64,000 nucleotides of DNA from Massospora cicadina (taxonomy: Eukaryota > Entomophthoromycota > Entomophthoromycetes > Entomophthorales > Entomophthoraceae): positions 62,001 through 126,000 of the forward strand of contig JAKSZP010006688.1 in the NCBI GenBank assembly GCA_022478985.1, in the 5' to 3' direction. Shown piece by piece: positions 1-9,899 of this stretch. The position numbers and the translations under genes were made by a program. The notes under the pieces were generated by a model. It made no database searches. It was given only the letters and a program-made list of their open reading frames with translations, and was not told where the DNA came from. Position 1 is the first letter of the stretch; the number at the start of each line of letters is the position of its first letter.

Positions 1-413
1 ATAGTTAGTTTGAACTCATCTTTTATGAGGGCTACAAAAGTTTAAGGTGGACATCACCCTTTTTTGAGAATGTTGAGTTACCTCCTAGGAAGGAAGCTGA
101 TCAGATAACTATATCCATCATTTGCTGAATGGGGCTGCCCATTGTAGAGGGTGCACCCCAAGGAGTATATTTTATCATCAGTGTGGACCTCAACAATCTA
201 TTGGAAGGGCTTTTGGGCATGGTATTTACCTTGGAAGAGAAAAACTGTATCTGGTGAAACCTTGAGCTTTTTAGGCCTATCGTAGTGGTCAAAAGGACTG
301 CATACAAATAGGTTGTTCCACCAACTTATAGGCTTTCCATCTCCATGCCCTTACAATATCAAGAAGGGAATCAAGGTTTTCCCTTATGACCGCTATTATA
401 ACTTCAGCAATAT
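1..413 (+). other. Flank left of the inverted B-family LTR, possible RT remnant
   Basis: No intact gene. In the plus frame around 90-240 there is a stretch reading G-L-P-I-V-E-G-A-P-Q-G followed by a leucine-rich segment. This is faintly like motif B (x-G-x-P-Q-G) of non-LTR reverse transcriptases. It is short, has an upstream stop and lacks the following SP-LF, so it is only a weak remnant call. The minus-strand frame at 101-307 is judged a shadow. Confidence 0.25.
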
Positions 414-920
414 ATCAGAAATATGCCAAAGGTGTTGCACAGGGTTAATCCCACTGAGCAACGAATGGAAGATATAGAGATTGTCAGTCTTAAGATAAAT
501 TAATAAATATAATAAAACCTGAAACAATTGCTTCTTCTACAACCCTTTATTTTCTTATATTATATATTATGCAGCTTCTACTGCAAACTCTTTTCTTCTA
601 CTTTACAAAAAGCCTACCACTTCCAACCTTCTCATCTCACTTATATGTTAGTGACTTTGGCAGATACTGACCCTTTTTCTTAGACTATTTATTATGCCAT
701 ATTCTCATTGGTCTGGTGGAGTTAATTATTCAAGTGCATCAACATTTCCTAATTACCTTATCATTATATCTTTGGTAGAATTCCTCCTATACACTAAGGA
801 AAACTTTGCTCATCAACTCAGATACTCAATATTACTCATATAGGCCTATTCACAATTGCTAACCAATGATCTACCGATGAATATTTTTGTTTATTGTCCA
901 GTTATAGAGATTTCTTAACA
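414..920 (-). repeat. LTR of family B, inverted copy
   Basis: The reverse complement aligns along its length with the LTR at 62518-63066. Both begin TGTT, have ACTGGxCAATAAAC about 20 bases in and CCAATGAGAATxTGG mid-way, and end with a block reading about GACTGACxATCTC, then GCTCAGTGGGATT-ACCCTGTGCAA. The start (TGTT) is at 920 on the minus strand. No primer-binding site follows the 3' end and no polypurine tract precedes the start. It may therefore be a solo or truncated LTR. The exact 3' boundary near 414 is uncertain. Confidence 0.65.
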
Positions 921-1768
921 ACTATATTCTGAAGGCCTTTCACAAAGTTGTGGGTAAGCATACCGCTTCCAGGTTCTCCACCCTCAAAGTTAATCTCCTC
1001 CTTGGGACCATCTAGTACTAAAAAAAGTTAATCTCCTCCTGCTTGATCCATCTTCCCCCTTTACCTTTGAACCTGCTAATTGATTTTGCCAATTTATTCT
1101 CTATACTTCATGTTGTTCTAACTTCAATATTCATTAGATCAACAATACAGTGTCTTTGGCAAAAATTAAAAATGTTTTATGTATGTCTATTCACAAATAA
1201 ATTAATTTAATAGACAAAATTTTTACCCTTTTGGTTGGTAATTGGTTATCACTTCTAAAAGTTAAGCCATGTAACTATTATTTTGAGTTTCTTGATTATG
1301 AGTTTCTGAATCCAAGTGGTTGGTAATGATATATTTATTTGAATCAATTCAGCTAATTCAACTAATAATTATATCATATGTATATTGGTTTATCTTAATC
1401 TCAATCAATTTAATGTATTTAAATTTCAATATATATTTGTCCATCAATATCTATTTGATGTCTATGTAATGTAAGTGGCATATTATCTCAAAAAAAATTT
1501 ACTGAAAGATACCAAATTTTTAGAAATACATTACTATTTTATTACTTTATAATTTTTTGGGAACTGATTTAAGCTATATTTTATACCCTAATGATATAAA
1601 TTAAAACTTAAAATAATTTTAAAAACAATTTATAGGTTTAATTAAAATCAGTATCTCTTTTTAGTTGAGCAATTTATAAGGTTACTGGATTATTACTATT
1701 AGTAATGGGTTTGAAAGTTTATGGTGGTTGTCATATTTTGATTTGGTTAAATTAAAGTGATAGGAAGG
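921..1768. other. AT-rich non-coding stretch
   Basis: No ORF of note, strongly AT-rich after 1140. The only structured item is the small A-tailed insertion at 1003-1023 with its duplication. This is the left flank of Gypsy element A1. Confidence 0.6.
986..1040 (+). mobile_element. Ultra-short A-tailed insertion with 17-bp TSD
   Basis: The direct repeat aaagttaatctcctcct is present at 986-1002 and again at 1024-1040. Between them lies tGGGACCATCTAGTACTA plus an A-run. The same core with an A-run occurs in opposite orientation at 29483-29503, inside an unrelated element, between a different 19-bp direct repeat. This looks like target-primed retroposition of a tiny RNA fragment. The TSD length matches those of LINEs L2 and L3 in this window. 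Confidence 0.6.
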
Positions 1769-2028
1769 TGTTAAAATTTTTGCCCACCTTTCCAGCTATC
1801 TAGATTACCAGGGATTATTAGGGGATAATTCCCTATAGTGAGTGAATTGAATATTGGTTGACCCTGACTTCAGGTTAACAATGCTCAGGGGATTTTAGAT
1901 AATTCATCAGGATTGGATCCATTGTGGATCAATCTGGGTAAATTCTTAAGATCTCATTGAATAGAGTTGCCAACAAAATAGGGCATCTGATAGTTGATCA
2001 ATGATTAACTATCAGGTGTACCAATTGG

Positions 2029-2057
2029 GATTGGGCAAGCTTAATCATTGACTAATT
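2029..2057 (+). promoter_or_regulatory. LTR hairpin H2, A1 5' copy (weakened)
   Basis: This is the position of the conserved second hairpin. Arms 2029-2039 and 2047-2057 pair with G-T wobbles and two mismatches. It is the most decayed of the five copies; the others pair much better with different bases. Confidence 0.5.
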
Positions 2058-2385
2058 AGGAATTTAAGGAGCAAGTTGAAAGGCAAGTGATGCTACTTGC
2101 AACTAGAAAATTGATCAGTTGGTTTGCAACCTGCCATAATGGGTAACAAGTTCCATTATCTAAGCAGGACGCTCACCAATTATGGTTGGTTCACTGGGAT
2201 TGAGTGGAAAATGTTAGGGACACGTTTTCTGACTCTTTCTATTTTAGGTCTCAAGGATGTCCGATGAAGAAATCCTAATCAGAGTAGGGAAGACCATTGC
2301 TGGTGAGACAAAAAGGGTAATTCAACAGCAATGGCTGACATTCAAGGCTGTGGTGCCAATTGAGGGTTAGGACCAAATTCCCCAC

Positions 2386-2393
2386 TATAAATT
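2386..2393 (+). promoter_or_regulatory. TATA box in LTR A1-5'
   Basis: TATAAATT in the context CCCACTATAAATTCCCC. The same octamer occupies the same LTR position in all five family A LTRs, which supports a Pol II core promoter. Confidence 0.6.
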
Positions 2394-2867
2394 CCCCTGA
2401 TAGATTACATAATAGAAGAGTCTAATTTAGCAGATTTCATTATTGGTTTTAGATCTATTCATCTTCAGGAAATTATTGCTGTGTGCTTGAATTGGGACTC
2501 TTTAGTAGGATAAAGAGTAAGGATCAAGGGCCTTAGAAGAGAAGCTGAGCTGAGATGGGAATTGCTGCCAACTTTGTGTCACCAGAAGAACAGCAGTAAA
2601 CTAGAGATCTGAGCATGGATCAAGTTAGGCGGATAAGGGTATATGTCCCTACTAATAACATCAAAAGTATTTTGAGGAGAAATACAGATTGAGCGTTGGA
2701 TCAGAAGCGGTTATCTATTTAACTATGGATAATAATATTCAAACTACTTTCATAGAATATCATATATCATCAACAACATGAAAAGTGCACATATCAAACC
2801 TGTGCAAGTTATCAATTAGGGGTTTACTATTCATGAACAATCAACAAAATACTTAAATTTTAATAAT

Positions 2868-2885
2868 TAGTGCTCACTACAGTGG
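2868..2885 (+). other. Primer-binding site of A1
   Basis: TAGTGCTCACTACAGTGG, two bases after the LTR. The family consensus is TGGTGCTCACTACAGGG. Here TGG has become TAG. It would pair with a tRNA 3' end reading AGTGAGCACCA. Confidence 0.7.
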
Positions 2886-2914
2886 TGTAATTGAGTAGGA
2901 TACACTGGTACAAG

Positions 2915-3343
2915 ATGCCATACAAGGATGAGTTAAGAAAACTCTGGACAGAGTTGGCAACCATCAACAAAGATATCTTAAATTCTGCCAATCATCAAGA
3001 ATTTGCTGTCTTGGAGGAGAATGTTACCAAGATCGAGGAAGAAGGCAAAGATGAATCCAATTTTGGCAATGAGTTGCTAGGAAAAGTAATGCTATTAAAT
3101 TAAAAGAAATAAGATCTAGTTCAAGAAGTTTTATTCTTAAAAACTGAACATGAAGCGGATTGTGTTTGATTAAGGGCATTCAGTGCATATATAGAGCGTC
3201 TGATGAAGCAAGTCAAAAGGTTATGACCCATAATTATGAATTTGAGCCCTATATGGTGACCAATGCTGAAGAAAGGACCCCAAGAAATTTAGTTGGGAAG
3301 TCAACTAGTCCATGAAATATGCTGACCACATTCACAGCCATTT
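2915..3343 (+). pseudogene. A1 gag, N-terminal part
   Basis: The start codon at 2915 gives M-P-Y-K-D-E-L-R-K-L-W, matched by MSYKDEL at 59577 (A3) and MLYKDEL at 48245 (A2). This agreement fixes the Gag start. The N-terminus is Lys/Glu-rich and probably helical. The frame stops near 3100 and the homology continues in other frames to 3343, where the 1.4-kb insertion begins. The Gag homology resumes at 4719. Role by family: structural nucleocapsid precursor of the cytoplasmic virus-like particle. Confidence 0.7.
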
Positions 3344-3344
3344 T

Positions 3345-3992
3345 GTAAGTCTCAGGGAACGTCCTTTGGCTCTCAATTGGGTCATCTTCCCATTACCAAA
3401 TAAAAAGACACTGAAGAGGATGGCGGTACCTCTCATCACTCAGGGTGACCTTGCTCACGTAGTAGAAAAGTGATGGGTAACAGATCATCCGCTTTGGATC
3501 CCACCCCCAATACCTACACTTACCTCAGCAGAACTGTTGCGGGGAATTAGTGAAATCTGTGCCAAGGTTACTGAATTGAAATTGGCTAGATCTAATTTGG
3601 TTGGCAATCTGGCTGATGCCCAAAAATTGAATGGCTGTAAAAGCATGAAGAATGAGATATTGGCTGGATCACCTGACAGTTCCAATTCAATCTCCAAACC
3701 AGTTAGAAAAAATATCAGGTGCTATTGATGAGGGTTTGAAGCCCTCAGATAGTAATTTGGGCGTTGCACCCAATGTGGTGCTGTTGACCAAACGAATGGT
3801 TTAATGACTGAGCGTGGGCGGGTTGGCCATCCCAAACCCATTCCCAACCAAATTGGACCCATCCCTATAAGGGATGGCCTTGGGGGATTCCCGTTGCCTG
3901 TCAGGCCAAACACCATCATGCTAATTGTTGGAAACATAGTCAAGCCCTGGTTCAGACGTTTGAGGTCAAACTGACAGAGAATCATCCCGCCA
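3345..3992 (+). pseudogene. Gag-like fragment with decayed zinc finger
   Basis: One plus frame runs ~215 codons with a few stops. It includes a Lys/Leu-rich helical part (around 3537-3728) and then a Cys cluster: C-Y, two TGA codons, G-F-E, two more stops, and R-C-T-Q-C near 3780. The TGA codons sit where Cys or Trp would be expected. The spacing recalls a retroelement Gag zinc knuckle, but the final pattern is not intact. I do not recognise the family. It is not homologous to the surrounding A1 gag. Confidence 0.4.
3859..3877. repeat. Perfect 8-bp inverted repeat
   Basis: CCATCCCT-ATA-AGGGATGG: two perfect 8-base arms around a 3-base centre. It lies inside the gag-like frame, and a second CCATCCC lies just upstream. 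It could be a binding palindrome or chance. Confidence 0.5.
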
Positions 3993-4291
3993 CCAAATTT
4001 TGCAATGTCATTTCCCAAAGAATAAACCCCCCCATTCCTGAACAATTTGCCAATTAGGTTAAATTTGTGGGTCCTGACCCCATCCTTTCACTACCCATTG
4101 ACCACTATTTAATCAGTTGTATGGTACTGAGAAAATTGTTGGTCAATTTTCTTACTTTCCTTTCCAAATAAATTTTTTCCCAAAAAAATCAAATTTTTTT
4201 ATTTCCCATTCTGACTGTATCCCAGATGGCTTTTCCCTGGTGGTCCATCACCCCGCACTCCGGGTGGACTTTGCCAATTCTTTTGGTCACC

Positions 4292-4735
4292 ATGGCTCCC
4301 TCTATCGCTAATTGGGCCCAGCGAGTCCAACACTTCTGGCTTTACAACCCCGCTTTTATAAACTTCTGACAACAATACATGAGGATCTTATGGCCCTATG
4401 TATAACAATGGAGAGAGAGAATCCATCTCCTTATTGCCCCCGATGAGTTGGCCTACCAAGCCAAGAATCTTGTCAAAAATATACCAGTAATCCCACCTCC
4501 TGAAGTTAGAACCACTGAGTTGGGAATGGGTTCAGTGTGGTTTGCCGTTGGGATACTCCTTACCCTGTTGTTACACCACCACTTTGTGGTATCACATTTC
4601 CCAGCTCCATATCAAGTCATATGGTCAGCAATGCCTCTGGCATTCTGGCTTGCTTTTTGTGTGTTCACGCATCCCAACTGGCAGGCCAGTCTAAACTTCT
4701 TATGCCATTTACATGACACATTTCAGAGATGACTC
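4292..4735 (+). pseudogene. Unrecognised membrane-protein-like ORF inside the insertion
   Basis: An ATG in good context (caccATGG) at 4292 opens a ~147-codon frame with two internal stops, a TGA likely from TGG and a TAA likely from CAA. The frame then stays open to 4732. The predicted order is an amphipathic, Trp-rich N-terminus; a proline patch (I-P-V-I-P-P-P); a hydrophobic segment around W-F-A-V-G-I-L-L-T-L-L-L followed by three His; F-P-A-P; then a second hydrophobic segment around V-I-W-S-A-M-P-L-A-F-W-L-A-F. This is consistent with two membrane spans. The last codons run a few bases past the insertion end. I do not recognise the protein. It could be a captured host gene piece or an envelope-like ORF. 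Confidence 0.4.
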
Positions 4736-5565
4736 ACAAAATCACTCCTTGGGTCAATTGAGTAGCCAAACCAAGATTGGTGGCTAGAGAAACTTTGGAG
4801 GAATTTAGAGCTATGCCAAAATTACCTTCATTCCATTGGAATAATGCCCCTGCATTTTCCAATTGTTCGCCATGGCAAAGTTTGGGTTAGTGATCATCAA
4901 AAAGCTTTGATAGTGATGAACTGTTTGGACACTGATTATCAAAACTTGGTGTTACATTACCTAGAGGGGGATAGATTTTCATACTCAGAGGCCAAGGCGG
5001 CCATCATAAAAGAATTTTTCTAGTCCCAAGCATATGTTGAAGCATAAGCAAGAAATCATGGAAATCCAATATCAGAAGGATGAATCCTTAGCAAATTTCG
5101 CCAATTGTTTCTATTAAAAATCACAGATTTTGGTTGGAGCAAAAGTACTGGATGATTTTGACGCACAGATCACATTGCAAGTGGCCCTTTGGTCATATTG
5201 CAATTTACATCAGATAATGTCTTCTGTGTTCACTATGGAGCTTACCACCTCACAGATGGTGGATCATTTAAAATATTAGGAGTTACATTTGATGCTCCAA
5301 ATAAAAGTTTAAAACCGAGTCCAGTATGAAATTCAAGTCCTACAAAGGGGATTGAGAGCGCTGAAGAGTTCAATGATCAAACCGTGCCAGGAAATAAGCC
5401 CAATGAGTTTAAGTGAATTGATAAGAAAGAAAAACGTTCTATCAGTGTGGAGGAAGTGAATACTTTGCTGTTTACTGCAAGAAGCCAAAGGAACAGATCA
5501 ATGTGGTCCAGGTGAAAGAGTCCAAATTCGCACAGGATATGGGAAAAGAGCCCATGGCCTAGATG
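4719..5565 (+). pseudogene. A1 gag, C-terminal part with zinc knuckle
   Basis: The sequence resumes homology with A2 (49884-50560) and A3 (60000-60830). Shared words include NCLDT, NLVL, LEGD, SYSEAKAAI and FDAPN. The zinc knuckle at 5437-5478 should read C-x2-C-x4-H-x4-C, but its first Cys is Phe (TTC) and the His is Tyr (TAC). Two stops and several frameshifts are present. In this family the knuckle binds genomic RNA in the particle, and this copy could not. Confidence 0.65.
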
Positions 5566-5826
5566 AAGAACAGTCTAGAGCCGCAGATAAAACCGTTCCC
5601 CTTAATAATTTGTGTGAAGAAACTAGTTAGTGATCTGTTTGTCAATGATGATGCGCAGGATCAACTATATCAAGTGGTCAATTTAGATGTTAACGCAGTA
5701 ACCAGACCCAGAGCAAAGGGGATTAACCCCAAAATAATCAAGGAAGTTGCTCAGCTTTATGTGTGACAACTATCAGACAAGATTAAAGCTGCAGAGAATC
5801 TGAAAGAATTTATGAGGTCAAATTAG

Positions 5827-6430
5827 ATGAGGCAAATCTGTCTATCCCCTCAGCGTGATCAAGGAATCATTTCCTGTTATATTGGCACAAATATTTCACA
5901 CCATCAATTCAGCAAATATGCTGCTATACACTCAGTAAATACAATTTTACAATACTCTGAGTGTGCATATAAAGATATACTGATTGAACAAGTACTGGTG
6001 CAGGCAATAGTTGACAGTGGAGCGCCTATCAATATTGTCTCAACCAAGCTGGTGAAGAAGATGAAGATGTTGCCCGATATAGAACACAAGAAAGAATATG
6101 GGTCAGCTGGGCCAAATAACACCCTCTCCTGTGGAGCATATAGCGCTCTGCCACTCCAATTTGAATTTTTAGTGGTATCCGCCTAACCAATAGTTTTGGC
6201 CAACCAAAATTATATTATTCTGATTGTGACAGAGTTTCTACGGAAGTACAGAGTTAAATGTAACTTCAAAGATGATACGTTGACCATATTGGGTCAGACA
6301 TTACCACTGGTTTATCAGAAAGATGGGGAAGCAACACTGACGAGAAAAAATAACATCATCAATCTGATATACAATGAAAACATTGTCCTGATTTGTTACC
6401 AATTGGTTGTCTGAAAGTGATGAGAAATGC
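5827..6430 (+). pseudogene. A1 aspartic protease (retropepsin)
   Basis: The frame has A-I-V-D-S-G-A-P-I-N-I-V at 6004-6039, the D-S/T-G-A active site with the catalytic Asp at 6013-6015. It is followed by S-T-K-L-V-K-K-M-K, which recurs in A2, A3, C, D and E. After a stop at 6184 the next frame has Y-I-I-L-I-V-T-E-F-L, the position of the retropepsin hydrophobic I-L-G/I-G turn (A2 reads ILIGTEFL). Role: cleaves the Gag-Pol precursor. It is split by one stop but the catalytic residue is kept. Confidence 0.7.
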
Positions 6431-6860
6431 TGACAGAAATCCTGGAAAATTGGTGAATTTCATTAAGGATAAAGAATTCAAGGACCATATCACCAGGATC
6501 AAAGATCATAGTCAACATGAGGTTAACATTAGAGATACCTGAGCTGCTGTATGGAGAAGTTGGAAGCCCTTGGAAGAAGTCCAGATTAGAGTCTTGGGTG
6601 GCTTCTGGAATAATTATGCTAGGCCATGGAGAAATTTGAGTTCTGGAGAATTTGAGTGAAAAACTGATGAAGATTGAAAAAATCAGATAATTGCGTTTGT
6701 TCATCTGATCCTGAAAGCTAAATTGATGTAATTCCACGATTTTGGGACCCTTGATGAAATGGGATTGCCGGCATGGGTGACTGAAAGCATCAATCTATTA
6801 GTCAATCAAGAGCAACTTGTTGATCTGATGGACAGACAGCAGGAGGAGGTGCTCAAATTA
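6431..6860 (+). pseudogene. A1 protease-RT connector
   Basis: This aligns in pieces with the clean A2 copy at 51449-51757. It is a ~100-residue beta-rich linker. Family-wide pattern: I-P-(L/F), a run of E/V, G-x-x..., then an I-x-x-L or K-x-x-x-I end. Here it is broken by stops and frameshifts. The domain recurs in D (33100-33400) and E (42010-42399), and suggests that A, D and E share ancestry. Confidence 0.45.
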
Positions 6861-7790
6861 TTTGCCAAGTATTGAGAAGTATTCGCCCAATATGATCATG
6901 ATTTGATATGTATGAGAAATGTAATCCACAAAATCAACACTGGAGTTTTTCCAATAAGAATGAGACCAATTTGACAATCAAAGGCGGCCAAAGCAGTAGT
7001 GGAAGAAGAAACCAGTAAACTAGTGAAGAATGGGCTTCTAGTTCCATTGTTGAGTCCCTGGGTGAGCCCTATCCTAATCATGAAGAAGAAGGATGGCTCT
7101 AATTGGGTGGTGATCAATTATTGGAAGCTGAATAAGATTATGAAGAAGGATCTGTATCCACTACCACAAATTGATAATGCACTAGCTCTATTGGGAGAAT
7201 CAAATTATGTCTCCGCAATGGATCTAATATCAGGATATTAGCAAATTGATTTGCCAACGGAAGACCAAGAGAAATGTGCTATTATTACCAAGCAGGGGTT
7301 GTATCAACTGATGAGGATGCCCCAAGGTCTATGTAACGCGCCTGCGACGTTCCAGAGGGCCATGGACGCCATATTGAATGACCTGGAGTTGTCATGCGTC
7401 CTGGTGTACTTGGACGATATATATATGTTCAGTAGGACATTCACTGACCATTTACACCACTTGGAAGAAGTCTCCAAGAGACTATCTGCGGCCAACCTGA
7501 AGATTAAGCTAAGGAAGTGCCACTTCTTCTAGAAAGAGTTTGAATATCTGGGATTTGTTATCAACTCTAGTGGACTGCAGCCGCAAGCCCAGAAAATGAG
7601 AGCCATAGAGCAAATGGCTGTTCCAAAAAGTGTATGAGATATCCAAGTGTTCCTTGTAATGGTTAGATAATATTGAAGATTCATATGGGTTTTTACAAGA
7701 ATCGCTGAGCCCTATTTCATTTATGGAGGATCTAAAAAGGATTCATTTGGAATAAAGAGGCCCAGAGTTCTTTTGATTAATTACGCCAGT
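6861..7790 (+). pseudogene. A1 reverse transcriptase
   Basis: Recognisable Gypsy RT motifs in order: S-P-W-V-S-P-I-L-I-M-K-K-K-D-G (7060s), N-Y-W-K-L-N-K-I, Y-P-L-P-Q-I-D, S-A-M-D-L-I-S-G-Y (motif A), P-Q-G-L-C-N-A-P-A-T-F-Q (motif B), and Y-L-D-D at 7407-7418 (motif C, both Asp kept). A TAG replaces the Trp after S-G-Y at 7240, and another TAG lies near 7532. After 7620 the thumb region is heavily decayed. The catalytic core is thus readable but interrupted. RT copies the RNA in the cytoplasmic particle. Confidence 0.85.
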
Positions 7791-8230
7791 ATTTTATAGA
7801 TTCTCCAATAATGAATATCTGAATTTTGATTGAGAATTTATAATACATACTGATGCTTTTTTAATGGCAATTGGCCCCATCCCGAGCCAAGTGCATACAT
7901 TTGGGGACAAACAACATCAGGTAGCATATGTATGCTGGACACTTTCAGCAGCCAAAAGGAATTAAACCTTTACTGAATATGAATGCCTTGCAGTAATTTA
8001 CGCATATAAACAGTTTCAGGTGTATATTCATGGAATGCACTTTAAAGTGGTTAAGGACCACTCCTCGTTGCATTGGCTACACAATTTTTGAAAACCAGAA
8101 TATGACTGGCCCAATTATCATTAAAGCTACAGGCTTACAATTATGAGATAGTCACCAAGCTAGAGCTTCTCATAAGAATGTGGATAGCTTATCAAGGTTA
8201 CCAATGGTACAAGTGGTATACCAGCAAGTG
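7791..8230 (+). pseudogene. A1 RNase H
   Basis: One frame carries I-I-H-T-D-A-F (first catalytic Asp), E-Y-E-C-L-A-V-I-Y-A (catalytic Glu), and V-V-K-D-H-S-S-L-H-W-L (third Asp), the usual Gypsy RNase H order. Stops occur at the positions of Arg/Gln/Trp codons. The A2 copy (52830-53220) matches closely. Confidence 0.65.
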
Positions 8231-8369
8231 GATGAGCTATTCCAGAAAATGGTTGAAGGAGAAATTGGGAATGAGCCCTGAGAAATCCAAGGTGCACTTT
8301 GAAAAGTGATGAAATCACTGAGACCTTATATGGACAAGTTTTTAAAACAATTGATGGAAAATGATTAGT

Positions 8370-9460
8370 ATTTCCAAAACTGTTGGAACGAGTGGCTATT
8401 GTTCAAGCTGCTCATAAGGGTGTTGGGAATGGAGGCCTGAGGAAGATGACCAATCACATATACCAGTATTACTACTAGGAGTCCATCAACTACAATGTAG
8501 CAGGTTATCTGGCTTGTTGTGTGGAGTGCTAGTTGCACAAGCCTCACAAGAACATGATCTGATATTGACTGGTCCTTTATGGATTTGCCTGGCACACAGT
8601 GTCCATTGACATGATGGGACCATCAACCATGAGTACAGGGGGAGTCAAATACAAAATAGTTGCAATTGACCATCTGATGAGATGGATCAGAATAAAAACC
8701 CTGGAGAAAGTAGACGCTACAAGCACTGAAAGGTTTATCCTGGATCAAGTAGTATACCGCCATGGATGCCCAGAAGTCTTGTTGAGTGACAATGGAACAA
8801 ATTTCACTCTCATGTGATCTCAAGATTAAATGAGATAATGGGGATATGAGTAGTCGTGTATGTACCTTACCAGCTGGAGATGAAAGGACTGTTAGAGTGG
8901 GTCAATGGAATGCTGGCCACAATGCTGAGGAAGCTGATCGCAGGGAGAACTTCCACATGGGGAACATACCTTATTTTGGTGACTTTTGCTGTACAACATA
9001 AGTCATTATATGGCAATAGGAAAAATGCTATTTGAGTTACTATATTGAAGGAAGGCCGCGTTACCACAGATTCTATATTTGGTGGTTAAACCGACATTGG
9101 AGATGAGTCCAAGAAGTACCTGATCTGATTGTCAAATATTCTGATCAAGATACAATTGCAAGCATTTGATACAACCTTGAAGAAAAAGATTAAGGCAAAT
9201 ATGATGGATGCTAAGAACCTACCAGCCTTTATCAGAATACCAGATAGGCGAAAAAGTTGCCCATTGCAATATGCATGGTTTTGGATGAAGAAAAAAAAGC
9301 TAGATGCATTATGATTAAGCCCGTTCAAGATCATTGCTAAGATAGAAATGGACGCCTATTCCATCAAGAACTTTTTGGATAGAAGGATAGTGAATTGAGT
9401 CCATGCTAAGTATTTAAAGCAGTGGATCAATGAAAATAATAAAAAGAGTGTTTCCAAAGG
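8370..9460 (+). pseudogene. A1 integrase
   Basis: An HHCC-like zinc region (A-H-K-G-V ... C-V-E-C near 8530) precedes the catalytic core. S-I-D-M-M-G-P at 8602 has the first Asp; L-L-S-D-N-G-T-N-F has the second; G-L-L-E-W-V-N-G in a shifted frame near 8890 has the Glu. The A2 counterpart is longer and cleaner. No chromodomain follows. The end is near N-R-V-H-A-K-Y-L-K around 9410. Many frameshifts lie after 8810. Confidence 0.7.
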
Positions 9461-9700
9461 ACCGCTGAATCACTAAGATGGTTATGTCCCAATAATTTGG
9501 TTAAGTCCAAAAAAAGACTGCTAAACTAAAATAGATGGTTAAGTTTTAAAAATAACCCATCTGAACCGTAGAAAACAGGTAGGTTTAAGTATACTTCAGA
9601 ACCAGTTTGGGGGAATAAGTAAAAAAGCTGGACTGCTGAACCAAGTGAAGGTCATGTATCATATAAAAAAATAAGAAAAAAATAAAGTGTTGATTAATTT
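9461..9700 (+). repeat. Degenerate tandem units after A1 integrase
   Basis: Repeated units of about GGTTAAGTCCAAAAAA, followed by (G)ACCxCTGAACC, recur with A-rich spacers. The matching block in A2 (54490-54700) shows the unit more clearly. It separates integrase from the antisense ORF. Confidence 0.5.
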
Positions 9701-9899
9701 ATAGCGTAAAAAGTTTAAAAATGCACAGAAAAAAGATATTTTTATAATTTTTATGGTTATCCTCAACTTGGAGATGATTCCGCATGTGTCGCCTCTTGGG
9801 GGAGGGAGGATGTATTGCTGTAGGAGTAAACAAACAAACAAAATCTAAGTGAGATTGGACGCTTGCAAGGGCTAGACCTACTCAAAACCAAGTTTGTTA

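Larger units (their letters stand above)
1769..2865 (+). repeat. 5' LTR of A1
   Basis: About 1.1 kb, starts TGTTAAAATTTTTGCCCA and ends TTTTAATA (family consensus end TTTTAACA). It is homologous along its length with LTRs at 11494, 47050, 56524 and 58424. It carries the three-hairpin block (about 1985-2100) and a TATAAATT box at 2386. Confidence 0.85.
3344..4718 (+). mobile_element. 1.4-kb insertion inside A1 gag, with TG...CA ends
   Basis: A1 and A3 gag align up to ACAGCCATTTT and again from CATTTCAGAGATG, so 3344-4718 is extra DNA. It starts TGTAAG, ends ATGACA and is bracketed by cattt on both sides (3339-3343, 4719-4723), as expected of an LTR-type integration. It holds a gag-like frame (3345-3992) and a membrane-protein-like frame (4292-4732), so it is not obviously a plain solo LTR. 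It may be a small non-autonomous LTR element or a captured fragment. The ends GTAAGT...CAG also mimic an intron, which I judge a coincidence. Confidence 0.55.

Noticed and set aside
1003..1023. 5S rRNA fragment
   Set aside because: The reverse complement TAGTACTAGATGG resembles part of 5S rRNA, but the A-run is at the wrong end for a 5S transcript and several bases are missing. Recorded only as a hint.
3344..4730. Possible spliceosomal intron (GTAAGT ... TTTCAG) in A1 gag
   Set aside because: The stretch contains its own coding-like frames and palindrome, is absent from A2 and A3, and is bracketed by a 5-bp repeat with TG...CA ends. An insertion explains it better.
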